A stretch of 64,000 nucleotides of DNA from Tethya wilhelma (taxonomy: Eukaryota > Porifera > Demospongiae > Tethyida > Tethyidae): positions 2,716,422 through 2,780,421 of the forward strand of contig CAXIPT010000002.1 of NCBI GenBank assembly GCA_964030475.1, written 5' to 3'. Each line of letters begins with the position of its first letter. The first letter of the stretch is position 1. Below, one piece after another: positions 1 to 12,142 of the stretch. The notes beneath the pieces are model-generated. The model made no database searches. It saw nothing but the letters and a program-made list of their open reading frames with translations, and was not told the origin of the DNA. The translations under genes and the position numbers were made by a program.

Positions 1-1692
1 ATACAAAATGTTGGTCACTATAAAAATCTAGTCAAACAAATTAAACCTTCGAAGTTGCTCAGGGGCTCTTACTGACAGATTACTAACTGCATACAAGGCC
101 TAGGACTCACAAAAACTTTCCACAGCTCTCGTGGAGGGCGCTAGTGGGAAGACACCATAGTGCCATTTTTGTTCATCTAACTTACCTACTTACGTACGTC
201 TTACTTGAAAAGGATTTCCACAGAACCAGAATGTGTTGAGCCAACTTTGACAGTACAAAGTAAGTTCTTTTCATCATACGTACGGTAGTACGTATAGTAG
301 GAATGGGCCGACTGTCCCATAGACACAATACAAAATGTTGGTCACTATAAAAATCTAGTCAAACAAAATTAAACCTTCAAAGTTGCTCAGAGGCTCTCAT
401 TGACAGATTACCAACTGCATGCAAGGCCTAAAGCTCACAAAAACTTTCCTCAGCACTCGTAGAGAGCGCTAGTGGGAAGCCACAATAATGCCATTTTTGT
501 TCTGCTAACGTACGTACGTACGTACGTACTTACTTCCTAACTGACTTACTTGAAAAGGATTTCCAGAGAACCAGAAAGTGCTGAGCCAACTTTGACAGCA
601 CAAAATAAGTTCTTTTCATGGGTACTACATTCCTTGATACTCGTTTTCATCTTAAATAGGCCTAAACAAAAACCAGAAAGCTTTGAAACTTAGTGTATAA
701 ATTCATGTACTACAATGCAGCCATTTTGTAGGTAGAGTTCAAAGGTCATTAATTGTCTATCCACGTGGCATTATTATGCGCATGCGCATTAGCCTCTTCC
801 AGCATTTGACTGTTGTAGCTGCTACTCAAGCTTTTTATAGGGACTAACCAGTCTCTAATGGTCTCCACACTGTAGTGTTGAAAAAAGTGAATGAACAAGT
901 AGTAAAAATTTCAAAAAAATAAGTAGTGTAGGAATGGGCAGTGCAGTAAAAAGTATTGGAACAAGGCATGTCTCAATTTCGGCACATGACTACTTCATTT
1001 TTATACCCAACTTTTGCCCAGCAGTCCAGTTTAACGTTAACTATCTGTTATAGTTTACTCCACTGCTTAGCCAACTGATTAGTAGGAATTTGAACCAATG
1101 AAATAAGCTATAGTCGATTATGATTGTACAGATCATTGCATTTACAACACTCACTGAGGATCCATATGAAAGATCAAGAAAAAAAATGAAGTAGTCATGT
1201 GCCGAAATTGAGACATGCCTTGTTCCAATACTTTTTACTGCACTGCCCATTCCTACACTACTTATTTTTTTGAAATTTTTAATACTTGTAGGTACTACAT
1301 TCCTTGATACTCGTTTTGATCATAAATAGGCCTAAACAAAAACTAGAAAGCTTTGAAACTTAGTATATAAATTCGTGTACTACAGTGCAGCCATCTTTGT
1401 AGGTAGAGTTCAAAGGTCATTATTCACGTGGCATTATTATGCGCATGCGCATAATAAGCCTCTTCCAGCATTAAGTAGTCGCATAATAAGCCTCTTCCAG
1501 CATAAAGTAGTGCATGTAGCCTCTACTCAAGCTTTTTGTAGGGACTAACCAGTCTCTAATAGTCTCCATACTGTAGTGTTGAAAAAAGTGACTGAACAAG
1601 TAGTAAAAATTTCAAAAAAATAATAGTGTAGGAATGGGCAGTGCGTTAAAAAGTATTGGAACAAAGCATGTCTCAATTTCGGCACATGACTA
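1..1692 (+). repeat. Foldback repeat family, one copy nested in another
   Basis: Two copies of a ~1 kb dispersed repeat. An older copy occupies 1-272 and resumes at about 1290-1692; a complete younger copy (273-1289) sits between the halves. The split point is visible because intact copies elsewhere read ...GTTCTTTTCAT followed by GGTACTACATTCC, and here those parts are separated by the inserted copy. The full unit starts with ATCATACGTACGGTAGTACG, has a GCGCATGCGC palindrome, then a ~115-base arm (from GTAGTAAAAATTTCAAAAAA to GACTACTTCATTTTT), a ~200-base core, and the same arm inverted. No transposase is encoded. The older copy ends at a single N (1693), probably an assembly join. Confidence 0.85.
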
Positions 1693-1987
1693 NCTATTAA
1701 TATGTAAGAATGGATTGTTTTGTGTGTAAAAAGTGCATGTATGACATTATATGTCTTATCCTTAAAATTCGTACATAGAAGAGTGCAGTGTTGTTATTGT
1801 GTAATAATAGTATGAGATAATAAATGTGTGTTACTCTATCCTTAATATTGATGTAAATGATTCAGTGGCATAGTTGACGATACAATACCCGTGTTCTGAT
1901 GAATTAGAAGAGGCACATGTACTATAAAAATATGTACGTGAGTACTCAATGTGCTTTTCTATGCTTATTGAGTAGCTGTATATTCTA

Positions 1988-3013
1988 ACAAGTAGTAAAA
2001 ATTTCAAAAAAATAAGTAGTGTAGGAATGGGCAGTGCAGTAAAAAGCATTGGAACAAGGCATGTCTCGATTTCGGCACATGACTACTTCATTTTTAATTT
2101 ATTCTTAATCCCTATTAATTTATGGATCCTCAGTGTCATAAATGCAAAGATCTGTACTACTATAGTACCATAGCTTATTGTTGCATTGGTTCAATCTATC
2201 AGTTGCATGGCTAATTAAATTATAAGCAGTGGAGTAAACAATAAGACAGGCAACTTAAACTGGACTGTCGGCCAAGAGTTTGGATATAAAAAATGAAGTA
2301 GTCATGTGCCGAAATTGAGACATGCCTTGTTCCAATGCTTTTTACCGCATTGCCCATTCCTACACTACTTATTTTTTTGAAATTTTTACTACTTGTTTAT
2401 TCGCTTTTTTCAACACTACAGTGTGGAGACTATCAGAGACTGGTTAGTCCCTACAAAAAAGTTGAGCAGCTTCTTGTACTTCATATCTGCTGGAGGAGAC
2501 TAATGCACATGCACGTAATAGTGCCACGTGATAATGACCTTTGAACTCTACATACAAAGCTGGCTAGCTGCATTCAAAGTACATGAATTTATACACTAAG
2601 TTTCAAAGCTTTCTAGTTTTTGTTTAGGCCTATTTGAAATTGAAACGAGTATCAAGGAATGTAGTGCCTCTGAAAAGAACTTACTTTGTGCTGTCAAAGT
2701 TGGCTCAACTCATTCTGGTTCTCTGGAAATCCTTTTCAAGTAAGTCAGTTATGAAGTATGTACGTACGTAAGTAAGTACGTTAGAGAACAAAAATGGCAT
2801 TATGGTGGCTTCCCAATAGCTCTCACTACGAGTGCTGAGGAAAGTTTTTGTGTATTTTAGGCCTTGGATGCAGTTGGTAATCTGTCAGTAAGAGCCTCTG
2901 AGCACCTTTGAAGGTTTAATTTTGTTTGACTAGATTTTTATAGTGGCCAACATTTTGTATTGTGTCTATGGGACAGTCGGCCCATTCCTACTATACGTAC
3001 TACCGTACGTATG
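1988..3013 (-). repeat. Foldback repeat, complete copy, reverse orientation
   Basis: Complete reverse-oriented copy of the same ~1 kb family. The inverted arms lie at about 1990-2100 and 2290-2405 around a ~190-base core; the long asymmetric arm follows and ends in the diagnostic terminus CCGTACGTATGAT at about 3013. Short ORFs here (such as those starting MGSAVKSIGT) read through the inverted arm and recur in every copy, so they are not genes. Confidence 0.85.
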
Positions 3014-3553
3014 ATTATTCATGTGGCATTATTATGCGCATGCGCATTAGCCTCTTCCAGCATAAAGTAGTGCATGTAGCCTCTACTCAAGTTTTTTGTA
3101 GGGACTAACCAGTCTCTAATAGTCTCCATACTGTATTATAGTGTTGAAAAAAGTGAATGAACAAGTAGTAAAAATTTCAAAAAAATAAATAGTGTAGGAA
3201 TGGGCAGTGCGTTAAAAAGTATTGGAACAAGCTTAAGGTATGTCTCAATTTCGGCACATGACTACTTCATTTTTATACCCAACTCTTGGCTGGCAGTCCA
3301 GTTTAAGTTGCCTGTTTTATTATGGTTTACTCCACTGCTTAGCCAACTGATTAGATTGAACCAATGCAACAATAAGCTAGTACTATACAGATCTTTGTTG
3401 CATTTATGACACTGAGGATCCGTATTACTAGGGATCAAGAATAAACCAAAAATGAAGTAGTCATGTGCCGAAATTGAGACATGCCTTGTTCCAATGCTTT
3501 TTACTGCACTGCCCATTCCTACACTACTTATTTTTTTGAAATTTTTACTACTT
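3014..3553 (+). repeat. Foldback repeat, 5'-truncated copy
   Basis: Forward copy that starts mid-element at TTCATGTGGCATTATTATGC, directly abutting the terminus of the reverse copy to its left, and continues through both inverted arms and the core. It lacks the ATCATACGTACGG end. Its 3' arm ends about 50 bases before beta-helix-like coding remnants. Confidence 0.8.
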
Positions 3554-3587
3554 GTTATTTATTAGCCTTAGTTTTCTCTCCATGTAG

Positions 3588-4060
3588 GTGGTGTCCGTGG
3601 TACTATTGGCGCTGCACGATATTATTAGTGTTTGCAATATTATGAACTGCACATTTACCAGAAACAAAGCTCTACGTGATAATGGAGGTGCTATTGTATG
3701 TGTGGACTGTGAGCTACATTTGGAGACAACAGTGCATTTGAATAAGGTAATCATGGTTCTGGAGGTGGTATAGACATAACATGCAAGTTGTTTATTCTCA
3801 GACTAGAATTGGAATTTAATTGTGGTGGGAACATCAGCAATTGTAACTTTATTGGAAACAGTGTAGTCATAGTTTCGGCTATAACTATCGAGTCAGCAGT
3901 CTTGCTATTAGATGGTACAAACAGATTTTTACAACACTAAATTAAAACTACTAGTGTTTTCCATGTAGTTGACAGTGAGGTTGTATTTGATGGTAATGCA
4001 GAATTTTCTTACAATTTTGGATCCATTTTTGCTTACAACAGCAACATGTTGTTTTTTTTT
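3588..4060 (+). pseudogene. Decayed beta-helix repeat protein fragment
   Basis: Short broken frames encode the repeat style of right-handed parallel beta-helix proteins: one stretch reads IMNCTFTRNKALRDNGGAIV, and further frames read NCNFIGNSVV and VVFDGNAEFSYNFGS. These match in style the NVTECLFEGNNAAIGRYG segment of the gene at 21346-24086. Frames change at least twice and stops interrupt, and there is no signal peptide or membrane region. I read this as a relic of the same multigene family. It could instead be short exons of a poorly resolved gene, but no convincing splice pairs were found. Confidence 0.55.
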
Positions 4061-4194
4061 TCTTGGATTCCTCATGCAGTATGTTCCTATTTAGTGCCCA
4101 GTGTGATGCATGCATGTAATCAACATCCCATTCTATTATGTTAATACAATGCTACACTGTTTATGGCTGGCATAACAGTACAAAATGACTTTGT

Positions 4195-5397
4195 TTGGAC
4201 AGACACTTTGTNTTCGAGATCTATGATAAAGTCAAGCCATCTGGTTATGACACATTTGAAGAGTATCGCAAGTATGTGAATGGGCAAGGTGGATTACAAC
4301 AGACTAAAGAACTGGATTTAGCCATTCGATCAATTCCACCCCTACAGCTTGGTGAGATCGTACTAGGTGCTTGGAAAGGCCTAAATGACATCTTCAATCT
4401 AGCCATAAAGCGTGGAGTCACTCTGATGTACGACGCTGCGATGACCTTTTATGAGAAGAAATTTCTTGATCTCTACTTTCTTAAATTTGATTTCGGTTCA
4501 GTCAAGAAGGTAAGAGTGGGCTATGCAAAAATCGTTAGCTCAGTTAAAAAAGCCAAGGAAATCGAGCAGTGGAAGCCAGTCACTGATGTAGACAAGATCT
4601 ACCAAGGTGCTGTAAAGATTATCTCCGATGGATCAAACCAAGGATTGACCGGCTATCAATTTGAGCCATACCATTGTGTTACCGAGCCTCCAAACAGTAA
4701 AGGCATCTTCAACTTCCGTCCTGTGGAGGATTTCAATGAGATGGTGAAAGTGATTGTGAGTAAAGGGTGGCCTCTGATGATTCACGGCAATGGAAATAGG
4801 GCCATCGATAACATCCTTACAGCTTACGCTGGAGCTCTTGGTGACAAAAGTGGAACTGAGAAGAGACATCGCCTGGAGCATGCTTCTCTTTTGAGTGACG
4901 ATGCCTTGAAGAAAATGAAAGAATTGGGCATCTCACCCAGTTTCCTGATCGGTCACGTTGGATATTGGGGATATACCTTCAACAAAGCAATCTTTGAAGA
5001 GAAATCTCAAATACTCGATCGTACTCAATCTGCTCTAGTGAGTGGCATGAGAATCACACTTCATAGCGACTACTTTGTGTCTCCTTTGGGCCCCCTGCGT
5101 ATGATGGAACAAGCCGTTACCCGAATCATGGAGCAAGACCCTCACAAAGGAGTTCTCAACGAAGATGAAAAGCTCACCCGTGCCCAAGCTTTGAGAGCTA
5201 TCACATACGATGCTGCATGGCAGTGTCATGCCGATCAGTGGGTTGGATCTTTGGAGGTTGGCAAGAAGGCTGACTACGTGATACTCGGAGAGGATCCGAT
5301 CACTCGTAAAGATGCTGTTGGAATAAGGAATATCCCCGTTCTGGAAACTTGGGTTGGAGGAGTCAGGACAGGAACCCTTACAGTCACTCCTGTCTGA
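4195..5397 (+). CDS. YtcJ-like amidohydrolase (Amidohydro_3), C-terminal 400 residues
   Basis: C-terminal two-thirds of a metal-dependent amidohydrolase of the YtcJ/Amidohydro_3 type, a family that hydrolyses amide or ester bonds with a TIM-barrel metal site. Visible hallmarks: the KIISDGSNQG strand, MIHGNGNRAID (metal-ligand His), KRHRLEHASLL (second His), ITLHSDYFVSPLGP (catalytic Asp region), and a C-terminal GSLEVGKKADYVILGEDP segment typical of the composite beta-domain. Family members are usually about 540-620 residues, so the N-terminal part with the HxH metal motif is missing. An in-frame TGA lies at 4186; either the reading opens at a splice acceptor (TTTGGACAG, about 4202) with upstream exons unseen, or the gene is 5'-truncated. 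One N (4212) falls within it. The 1.2 kb intronless stretch looks bacterial-like. Substrate unknown. Confidence 0.8.
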   Translation: MDRHFXFEIYDKVKPSGYDTFEEYRKYVNGQGGLQQTKELDLAIRSIPPLQLGEIVLGAWKGLNDIFNLAIKRGVTLMYDAAMTFYEKKFLDLYFLKFDFGSVKKVRVGYAKIVSSVKKAKEIEQWKPVTDVDKIYQGAVKIISDGSNQGLTGYQFEPYHCVTEPPNSKGIFNFRPVEDFNEMVKVIVSKGWPLMIHGNGNRAIDNILTAYAGALGDKSGTEKRHRLEHASLLSDDALKKMKELGISPSFLIGHVGYWGYTFNKAIFEEKSQILDRTQSALVSGMRITLHSDYFVSPLGPLRMMEQAVTRIMEQDPHKGVLNEDEKLTRAQALRAITYDAAWQCHADQWVGSLEVGKKADYVILGEDPITRKDAVGIRNIPVLETWVGGVRTGTLTVTPV

Positions 5398-6262
5398 TAT
5401 GTGTAGTTTTTTTAGTAATGTGAATTGCCGCAACTGAGTATCTTATAATATTAGATCTCCCACAAACTTGTACATTTTTTTTGTTTTTGTTCCTTATTCT
5501 GAAACTACAAATTAATGACATTAATATTGTGGCATTTTGACACACACTGTAATAGTAATACATTGAATGCTGCTTTTTGTTGCTAGCTATAATGTTCTCC
5601 AAACTTTAAGTTATAACACTCTTATTAAATTTTGTCTCTGGAGCATCTGCATGATTCAGTTGTATGATTGTCACATGATCTATAGAAATTTACACCTTCC
5701 ATAGGTCAAGATTGGTTGCATGTATTGTTAACCTACGTGATCGGATGTACTCTAGTCTAGTATAATTACCATTACATTTTTTAGCTGCATATACAGAGCT
5801 GGTTTTAGGAAGGAATATTATATATAGGACTTTCACGAATCATGGAAAGATATCGATGAGGTGCCAACCAATAAAGACAGTCCAATTTAAACACAGGTAT
5901 ACTCTAGCACATACTAAACAGACATCAATACACTATACAATACCTTACGATGTATATTAACTCATACTGTGCAAGTGCACAAATCAGACAGTAATAATTA
6001 TGACTTATAGTCAGTGGTGATGGTTAAGCACTAGATGATAGAGAGCTATAGTGTTTTTCACATGCAGCTGGATAATTCCGACCAACAACTGTTTTGGGGA
6101 AACAAAGTTATTGATAAGCTCTTACAACCGCAGCAATAACATTATACAACTTGTCAACAACTCTGCCTTAAATGAAAGCTACATTATATGTGCATGATTC
6201 CCATAAGAGGAATCCATCTCTTCTGAATTCATCTTTGAATAAGCATTTAGTTAATTTCAAGA
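5398..6262. other. Intergenic spacer
   Basis: About 860 bases between the amidohydrolase stop and the receptor signal-peptide exon. I see AT-rich sequence with no coding exon, TIR element or tandem array that I can support. It should contain the receptor promoter. Confidence 0.5.
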
Positions 6263-9200
6263 ATGTGTTCCGGAACCAGTTTATCTTCAACGTTTCTTCT
6301 TTTAGTGGCTGTAAATACATTCAGCTATAGAAACTGCTATTGTCAAGGTAATGTAAAACAGTTTTTCTCACATAACACTACAATAATAATACATTTGATA
6401 ATGTATGCATGGTTTATTGTGATACAGATGATGGTATTAGAATCAGTCTAGGAGACAGGGTGATCCCTAACCATGGACTGGTAACTCTGGAGGATATTGG
6501 CCTTGATGATACTGGAGCAAATCTAACAGCGGGACTAAACTGTAGCACTACCTACCCACAGTGCTGTAGTGGCGTTGGTGGGAATCATACTGCAAGTTGG
6601 CATTTTGCTCATTTTGCACGAACTGTTCCTGAGTCTAGAATTGGTGGTGAGAATTCATTTGAAGTACGAAAATTTGGGCAAGCAATTTACGCCTTTCGCA
6701 ACAGTGAATTTTCAAGAAATACTGGACTCATGAGATGTAGAATACCAGACAAGGATGGAGTTAATCAAACCAAATACATTGGAGTTTACAAGAGTGGAAC
6801 AATTGGTTAGTCATGGCATGTAGTATCTGATTCATCAAGAGAAGAACTAATACTGCATGATAAATATTGGACGTTCGGCCCATTTCTATAGATACTATAT
6901 GTACTATGATATTATCATAGGGTGGTTATTATTTTATCCTTAGAAATGAATCAGATTGGTCCTGGAATGCTAACGTTACTTATTGATCTGCATACATGTG
7001 GCAAAATAATATGTAATTAATGCCTTATGGTCTGAATACAGGTGCTGTATCAGCTAGTTTTGGAAGTATTAATGTTTCTTTAATGAGCGAAGATCCAGTA
7101 GAGTTTAACCTCACCTTCAGAACCACTGGAGGACCAGCTACATTTGTCAATTGGACAAAAGATAACGTTGACATATCATTTCTTGAAGACTGTAATAACT
7201 ACACACAATCACAGACTGTTGTGTCTGATAGTCCTGGCAGTGAGATATACAGAGAAGGAAACTACAACAACATTCTGACAGTGAGAGGAAGACTCTCAGG
7301 AGTATACAGAGTCAGTGTGACTAATGATAAAACAACAATGCCAGACTCTCCGACAGGGAATATAACTATCAATGGTATAGGTTAATTTATCTGATCAAGT
7401 TTTAAGATTTTGACTCTATTTTTAATTTTTTTTACAGACTTTACTCAACATCATATTATTCTTATTGTTAACTTGGCTCTATCTCAAGATCAATCAGATA
7501 TTATACTAGGTTTGTCATGGATTCTTTCTGCTGTTAATCAGTTACTCCTAGAAAGCTTCACTTCATATAAAGTACATTACACAATGTGCAATATTTGGTC
7601 TGGACATTGTGAAAATGAGCAAACTCACAACATAAACGACTTTTTTGCGACTCGTTTGCTTTCCTTGATGTAATGACCCTGTGGACAAATTTTACTATCC
7701 GTACAGTAGCACAACTGGGGCAACTTGCATTTAATGACACTACATATGTATTGCCAGGACAAATAACATCAGGATATCATACAATAAGTATTCTGGGTAT
7801 GTTTAACTATGTTATAACAGAATTATTGTTATCATCAATATTTCAACAGATACTGTTAACTGTAAAAGTTATAGCATTTATAACAGAGATAATTTTCTAA
7901 TAGGTGTTCTATCTCCTGAGATTACTTCAGTGGTTGAACTAGCTAACATCACATCAGTCCAAGTCACCTGGAACCAACCAGAAGGAGGATGGGCAGTTGA
8001 TGAATATGTTGTGTCTTATCGTCACTTGAATGGAAGAGATGAACAGTGTAGCTCGACATTTCAAGATGAAAAAAGTGTGACCATTATAGTGAGAGCTGAT
8101 GAAGAAGGACCCTATACTGCCATTATCAATATACAGGCATACAGTGTGTACCAATGCAATGTCACTGCAAAGAATTCTACCTATTCCTTACACAATTACA
8201 CCAGTTTCATTATCACAACTAATGTAACAGGTATAGTAATAAAAATCATAAACAATTACACACAATTATGTTCTTTGGACCGTGCAGTTCCATCTGGAGT
8301 CCCTCAAAACTTCACCATCACCAACTCCACCTCCACCAGTGTGACCATATCTTGGGACAGTGTGGAGTGCATACATAGAAACGGACCCATTACTCAATAC
8401 CTCATTCAATATGGCCGTCGCCCAGTGGGTATTTATGAGATTGAAAACAATGCAAGTTTGTTTGTAAACGAATCAGATCATGATGAAAGTTTTACAGTTG
8501 TTGGACTTGAACCAATGAAAAACTATGTCTTCACTGTTTCTGCAGTCAACAAATTTGGTGTAGGACCATTTGCATCAATTCAAACATTCAAAGGTACAAC
8601 AAATTTTGATCTTGAATAGTCTAAGAGTTAAAATAATTAAGTGTCCTGTATATATGATTATGCAGATGATGGTATTAGGATTAGTCTGGGAGACAGGGTG
8701 ATCCCAAACCATGGACTGGTGACCTTTGAGGATATCGGAGTTGATCGTACTGGAATGAATCTTGCTATTGGATTGTCATGTAGCACACTCTATTATGGAT
8801 GCTGTGAAAGTCATATTCAAATTCGTGAGTTCAGCAACACTAAAAGTAGTTTATTGGAAGGGATTGTGTCTACAAGTGGATTTTGGCGATATGGTCACAA
8901 TAACCTCTACATTCCTCACCAAAATGATCGACCTACTTATATTGTTGGAACCGCTAGACATGGCCAAGCCATTTACGTCTTTCGTAACAATGAGTCTGAT
9001 AAGAATCGGCTCAACTTGAACAATGGGATCTGGAGGTGTGTGATTCCTGACTCACTGGGAGTGGAAAGGACCAAATATATTGGAGTCTATTCAAATTTAA
9101 CAACAAGTATATCCAATGGTACAAACGCAACTTACAATCTACAAATCTAAACAAAATTGCATGATTTATTGCCTCTTAATTATTGTATTATTATATAGGA

Positions 9201-11368
9201 ACACTTTCATTCAGATCACATATTCGGTACATATTGGTGAGTAAAAACCCAGTAGAGTTTAACCTAACCTTTAGAACCACTGGGGGACCAGCTTCAGTTG
9301 TCACCTGGACAAGAAATGGAGTTGACATCTCATTTCTTGGAGACCCTGATAACTACATACAATCACAGAGGGTTATGCCTGATATTCCTAATGGTGAGAC
9401 ATACAAAGATGGAAATTATGAAAACATCCTCACAGTGAGAGGAAACCTACCAGGAGTCTATAGAGTCAGTGTAACCAATGATAGAACAACAATACCTGTT
9501 ATATCAACCGGTGTAGTTCAAGGTATCACAATATAGTCTTGTACAGTCTTAATGCTCATCAAAATAATTTATAATTTATGATTATTGTACAATCATATAT
9601 ATAGTTATTAATCATCCTATTGTGGTGTTGATGCGTTCTGAAGATCGTTCAACAATCATTGTATCTTGGAATTCAACACATCGTAAGGACTTTTTATCAT
9701 CAAGTACTTTTATTGCATATGAACTCCATTACACAAAGTGTCGACTATATTATGGTTGTGAAGCTACTCAAACTGTCAACATCACCAATGAAGGCACCAA
9801 AGAATATATCCTACATAATGTGACTTTGTGGGCCACATACAACATCACACTTTTATCGCATTTTAATATTTTGAATCTACCATCAGTTCTTTTACTTCAA
9901 AACACAGCCATCGCTCATGCTATTGTAACAACAGGTAAAACAATATTATTATCTATAGGATTATCGTAATAATTCAGTATATCACTTAGTCAATAAAATG
10001 TCTGCAGGTATTATTGCCCCTGAGATTACTTCAGTGATTGAACTAGCTAACATCACATCCGTCCAAGTCACCTGGAACCAACCAGAAGGAGGATTGGCAG
10101 TTGATGAATATGTTGTGTCTTATCGTCGCTTGAATGGAAGAGATAAACAGTGTAGCTCAGTTCAAGATGAAAGCAGCATCGTGATAGTGTATGTGAGAGC
10201 AGAGAGAGGAGGAGCATATAGTACGAGTCTCCACTTAGAAGCACACAGTGTGTACACAGTTGATGTAACTGGCCACAAAGGTGCTTTGCACAACATGTCT
10301 TCATTTCAAGAATTTTTAACAAACTCAACAGGTATATTGGACGCACTTATGTATATGTCAAGTTTAATCATGAAATCTTTTTCCCATGTTCCAGTTCCAT
10401 CTGGAGCCCCTCAAAACCTCAGCATCATCAACTCCACCTCCACGAGTGTGACCATATCTTGGGACAGTGTTGAGTGTATCCATAGAAATGGACATATCAC
10501 ACAGTACATTGTAAATGTTGACTCTACAAGTGGCTTAACCTTGGCAACCATCAGGACAGTGGATGCTAGTAGATCAGATAATGGTGGAAGCTACATAGCC
10601 ACCGATCTTGATCTTAGCACTAGCTATCTCTTTAGAGTGGCGGCCATAAACAATGTTGGAGTGGGACCATTTGCAACAGTACAAGCACAACAAAGTATAA
10701 AATTATGGATTAGTTTACAAAAGCATGCAATATTTATGATACACTCTGCCCGATACAGATATGAATCAGAAAAACAAACCAACTGCTCTTATTGCTGGAG
10801 TGGTAACTACCGCTGTTATTGTTGTTCTAGCAGCAATTTTGATTGCAATCATTGTCAACAGGTTAGTGATGTTTTTGCATACAAAATCTGATGCATAATA
10901 ATATAGGTATCATACAGTCTACATGCATGATTGAGACACATTAATATATAAATTATGCCCATTTTAATTCATTGCTAATAGTACTAAACGATGTGAGTAT
11001 CTATAGTGCACTGTCACAATTCATGAATCCATGGCATGCATGTATATGGTTTCCAGGTTTAAGTCTAAAACGATGCTTTCCCAAGGTGCTGGCAAAACTA
11101 CACACTCAAGTAAGTAAATCTTCATGGTATTAAACTTTAGTATTAATTTTTTTAAACAATCAATAACAGAATGTCTTATATAATAACTATCATAGAACAA
11201 GACCACTCTGAAAGTGAAAATAACCCAAACAGGAACAAGACAGTTAGTACTGATGAAGTAATCTATGAAGAAATTCATCACATGACATTGTGCAATGTCA
11301 GCCCATCACATTCAGTACTTAGTACTAAAAGCTGTTTGGCTTACGACGTCGACAATTCAGAATTTTAA
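6263..11368 (+). CDS. Ig/FN3 single-pass receptor with duplicated five-exon ectodomain and VIYEEI tail
   Basis: Fourteen exons with consistent GT-AG sites and phases: 6263-6347 (signal peptide MCSGTSLSSTFLLLVAVN), 6428-6805, 7042-7380, 7438-7796, 7904-8230, 8288-8593, 8666-9106 (or 9118), 9199-9522, 9605-9934, 10008-10331, 10395-10694, 10759-10861 (TM), 11057-11113, 11170-11368. The ten ectodomain exons are all phase 1-1 and form two cassettes in the same order: Ig-like (DDGIRISLGDRVIPNHG), Ig (FNLTFRTTGGPA), then three FN3. The TM helix is ALIAGVVTTAVIVVLAAILI. The cytoplasmic tail (about 85 residues) holds VIYEEI at 11258-11275, which fits the ITIM pattern and contains the Src-SH2 motif YEEI. 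The exon at 7438-7796 is 359 bases, one short of frame; its second half reads in the next frame. Predicted length about 1290 residues. Plausible cell-surface recognition or adhesion receptor; ligand unknown. Confidence 0.82.
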
Positions 11369-11807
11369 TCCTACATGCATGCACATGCATAACATTTAAA
11401 ACCTCTGGAACATCAGTACATATATTATAATTTCATGTGAGCTAGACAAAGACTTAAGCTAGAAAAACATGCAAGTATTGTACAGTAAGTTAATCAACTG
11501 ATTGTTTAGTCTGAGAACTATTCTACTAATGTAAACCTCGATTCCTTGAACTTTAGTAATTTTTGTTGTGCATGTGACTTATCATACCATATTAATAATA
11601 GCTACATGTATGTTGAACATCAGATTGAATCCAGCGTAAAGTGTCAGATTTACTCAAATTTACTTTGTTAAGGAGACCAGTCCATAAACTGCCCAAAAAT
11701 TTATTGTTGTTATTTGATAAGTTTCGAAGGAAAACTACATGACTTTGAGGTGCATCCATCAATCCATGGACTCATATTACATAGTAAAAGCTAGATGATC
11801 AACCCTT
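11369..11807. other. 3' region of the receptor gene
   Basis: About 440 bases following the receptor stop. AT-rich, with no exon or repeat boundary I can support before the AAGGGTGGTCGGACAT element start at 11808. Confidence 0.4.
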
Positions 11808-12142
11808 AAGGGTGGTCGGACATGCCCACGCACCGCGTTGCTAGGGAAATTTCCAACTTGCAAAAGACACAAAATATCAACTTTTCTGTCCAGATTTTCA
11901 CACAAACAGGTAGCGCTAATGGATATCTAGCTATACTGAGCACGATAGAAAAATTTTTTTCTGAATAGCAGCTTTTTCACCGACTTCCAGTTTTCTGCCT
12001 ATCGCATCTATTTCAACACAAACTAGAACGATCGAAGAACCAAAAAGGAGGTATACCTACTTATTTTTAGCTGCTAAACACTTCTACGTATCGTTTTTCG
12101 CCATTTCTTGGCTGCTTCCACTGTCTTTGTTCGATTTTTTTT
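11808..12142 (+). repeat. Element end beginning AAGGGTGGTCGGACAT
   Basis: The string TTAAGGGTGGTCGGACAT occurs here (11806) and again at about 13666, both followed by GC-richer sequence containing C(A/G)CGC motifs. A related inverted pair (AAGGGTGCTCGGCCAT) bounds a small MITE at 53265-53452. I infer a transposon terminus. The matching opposite end was not found, and the sequence runs into the left arm of the 534-base inverted repeat. Confidence 0.45.

Noticed and set aside
1041..3516. Short ORFs beginning [20 protein letters not shown]
   Set aside because: They read across the inverted arm of the foldback repeat and recur in every copy, with different fusions; no conserved protein.
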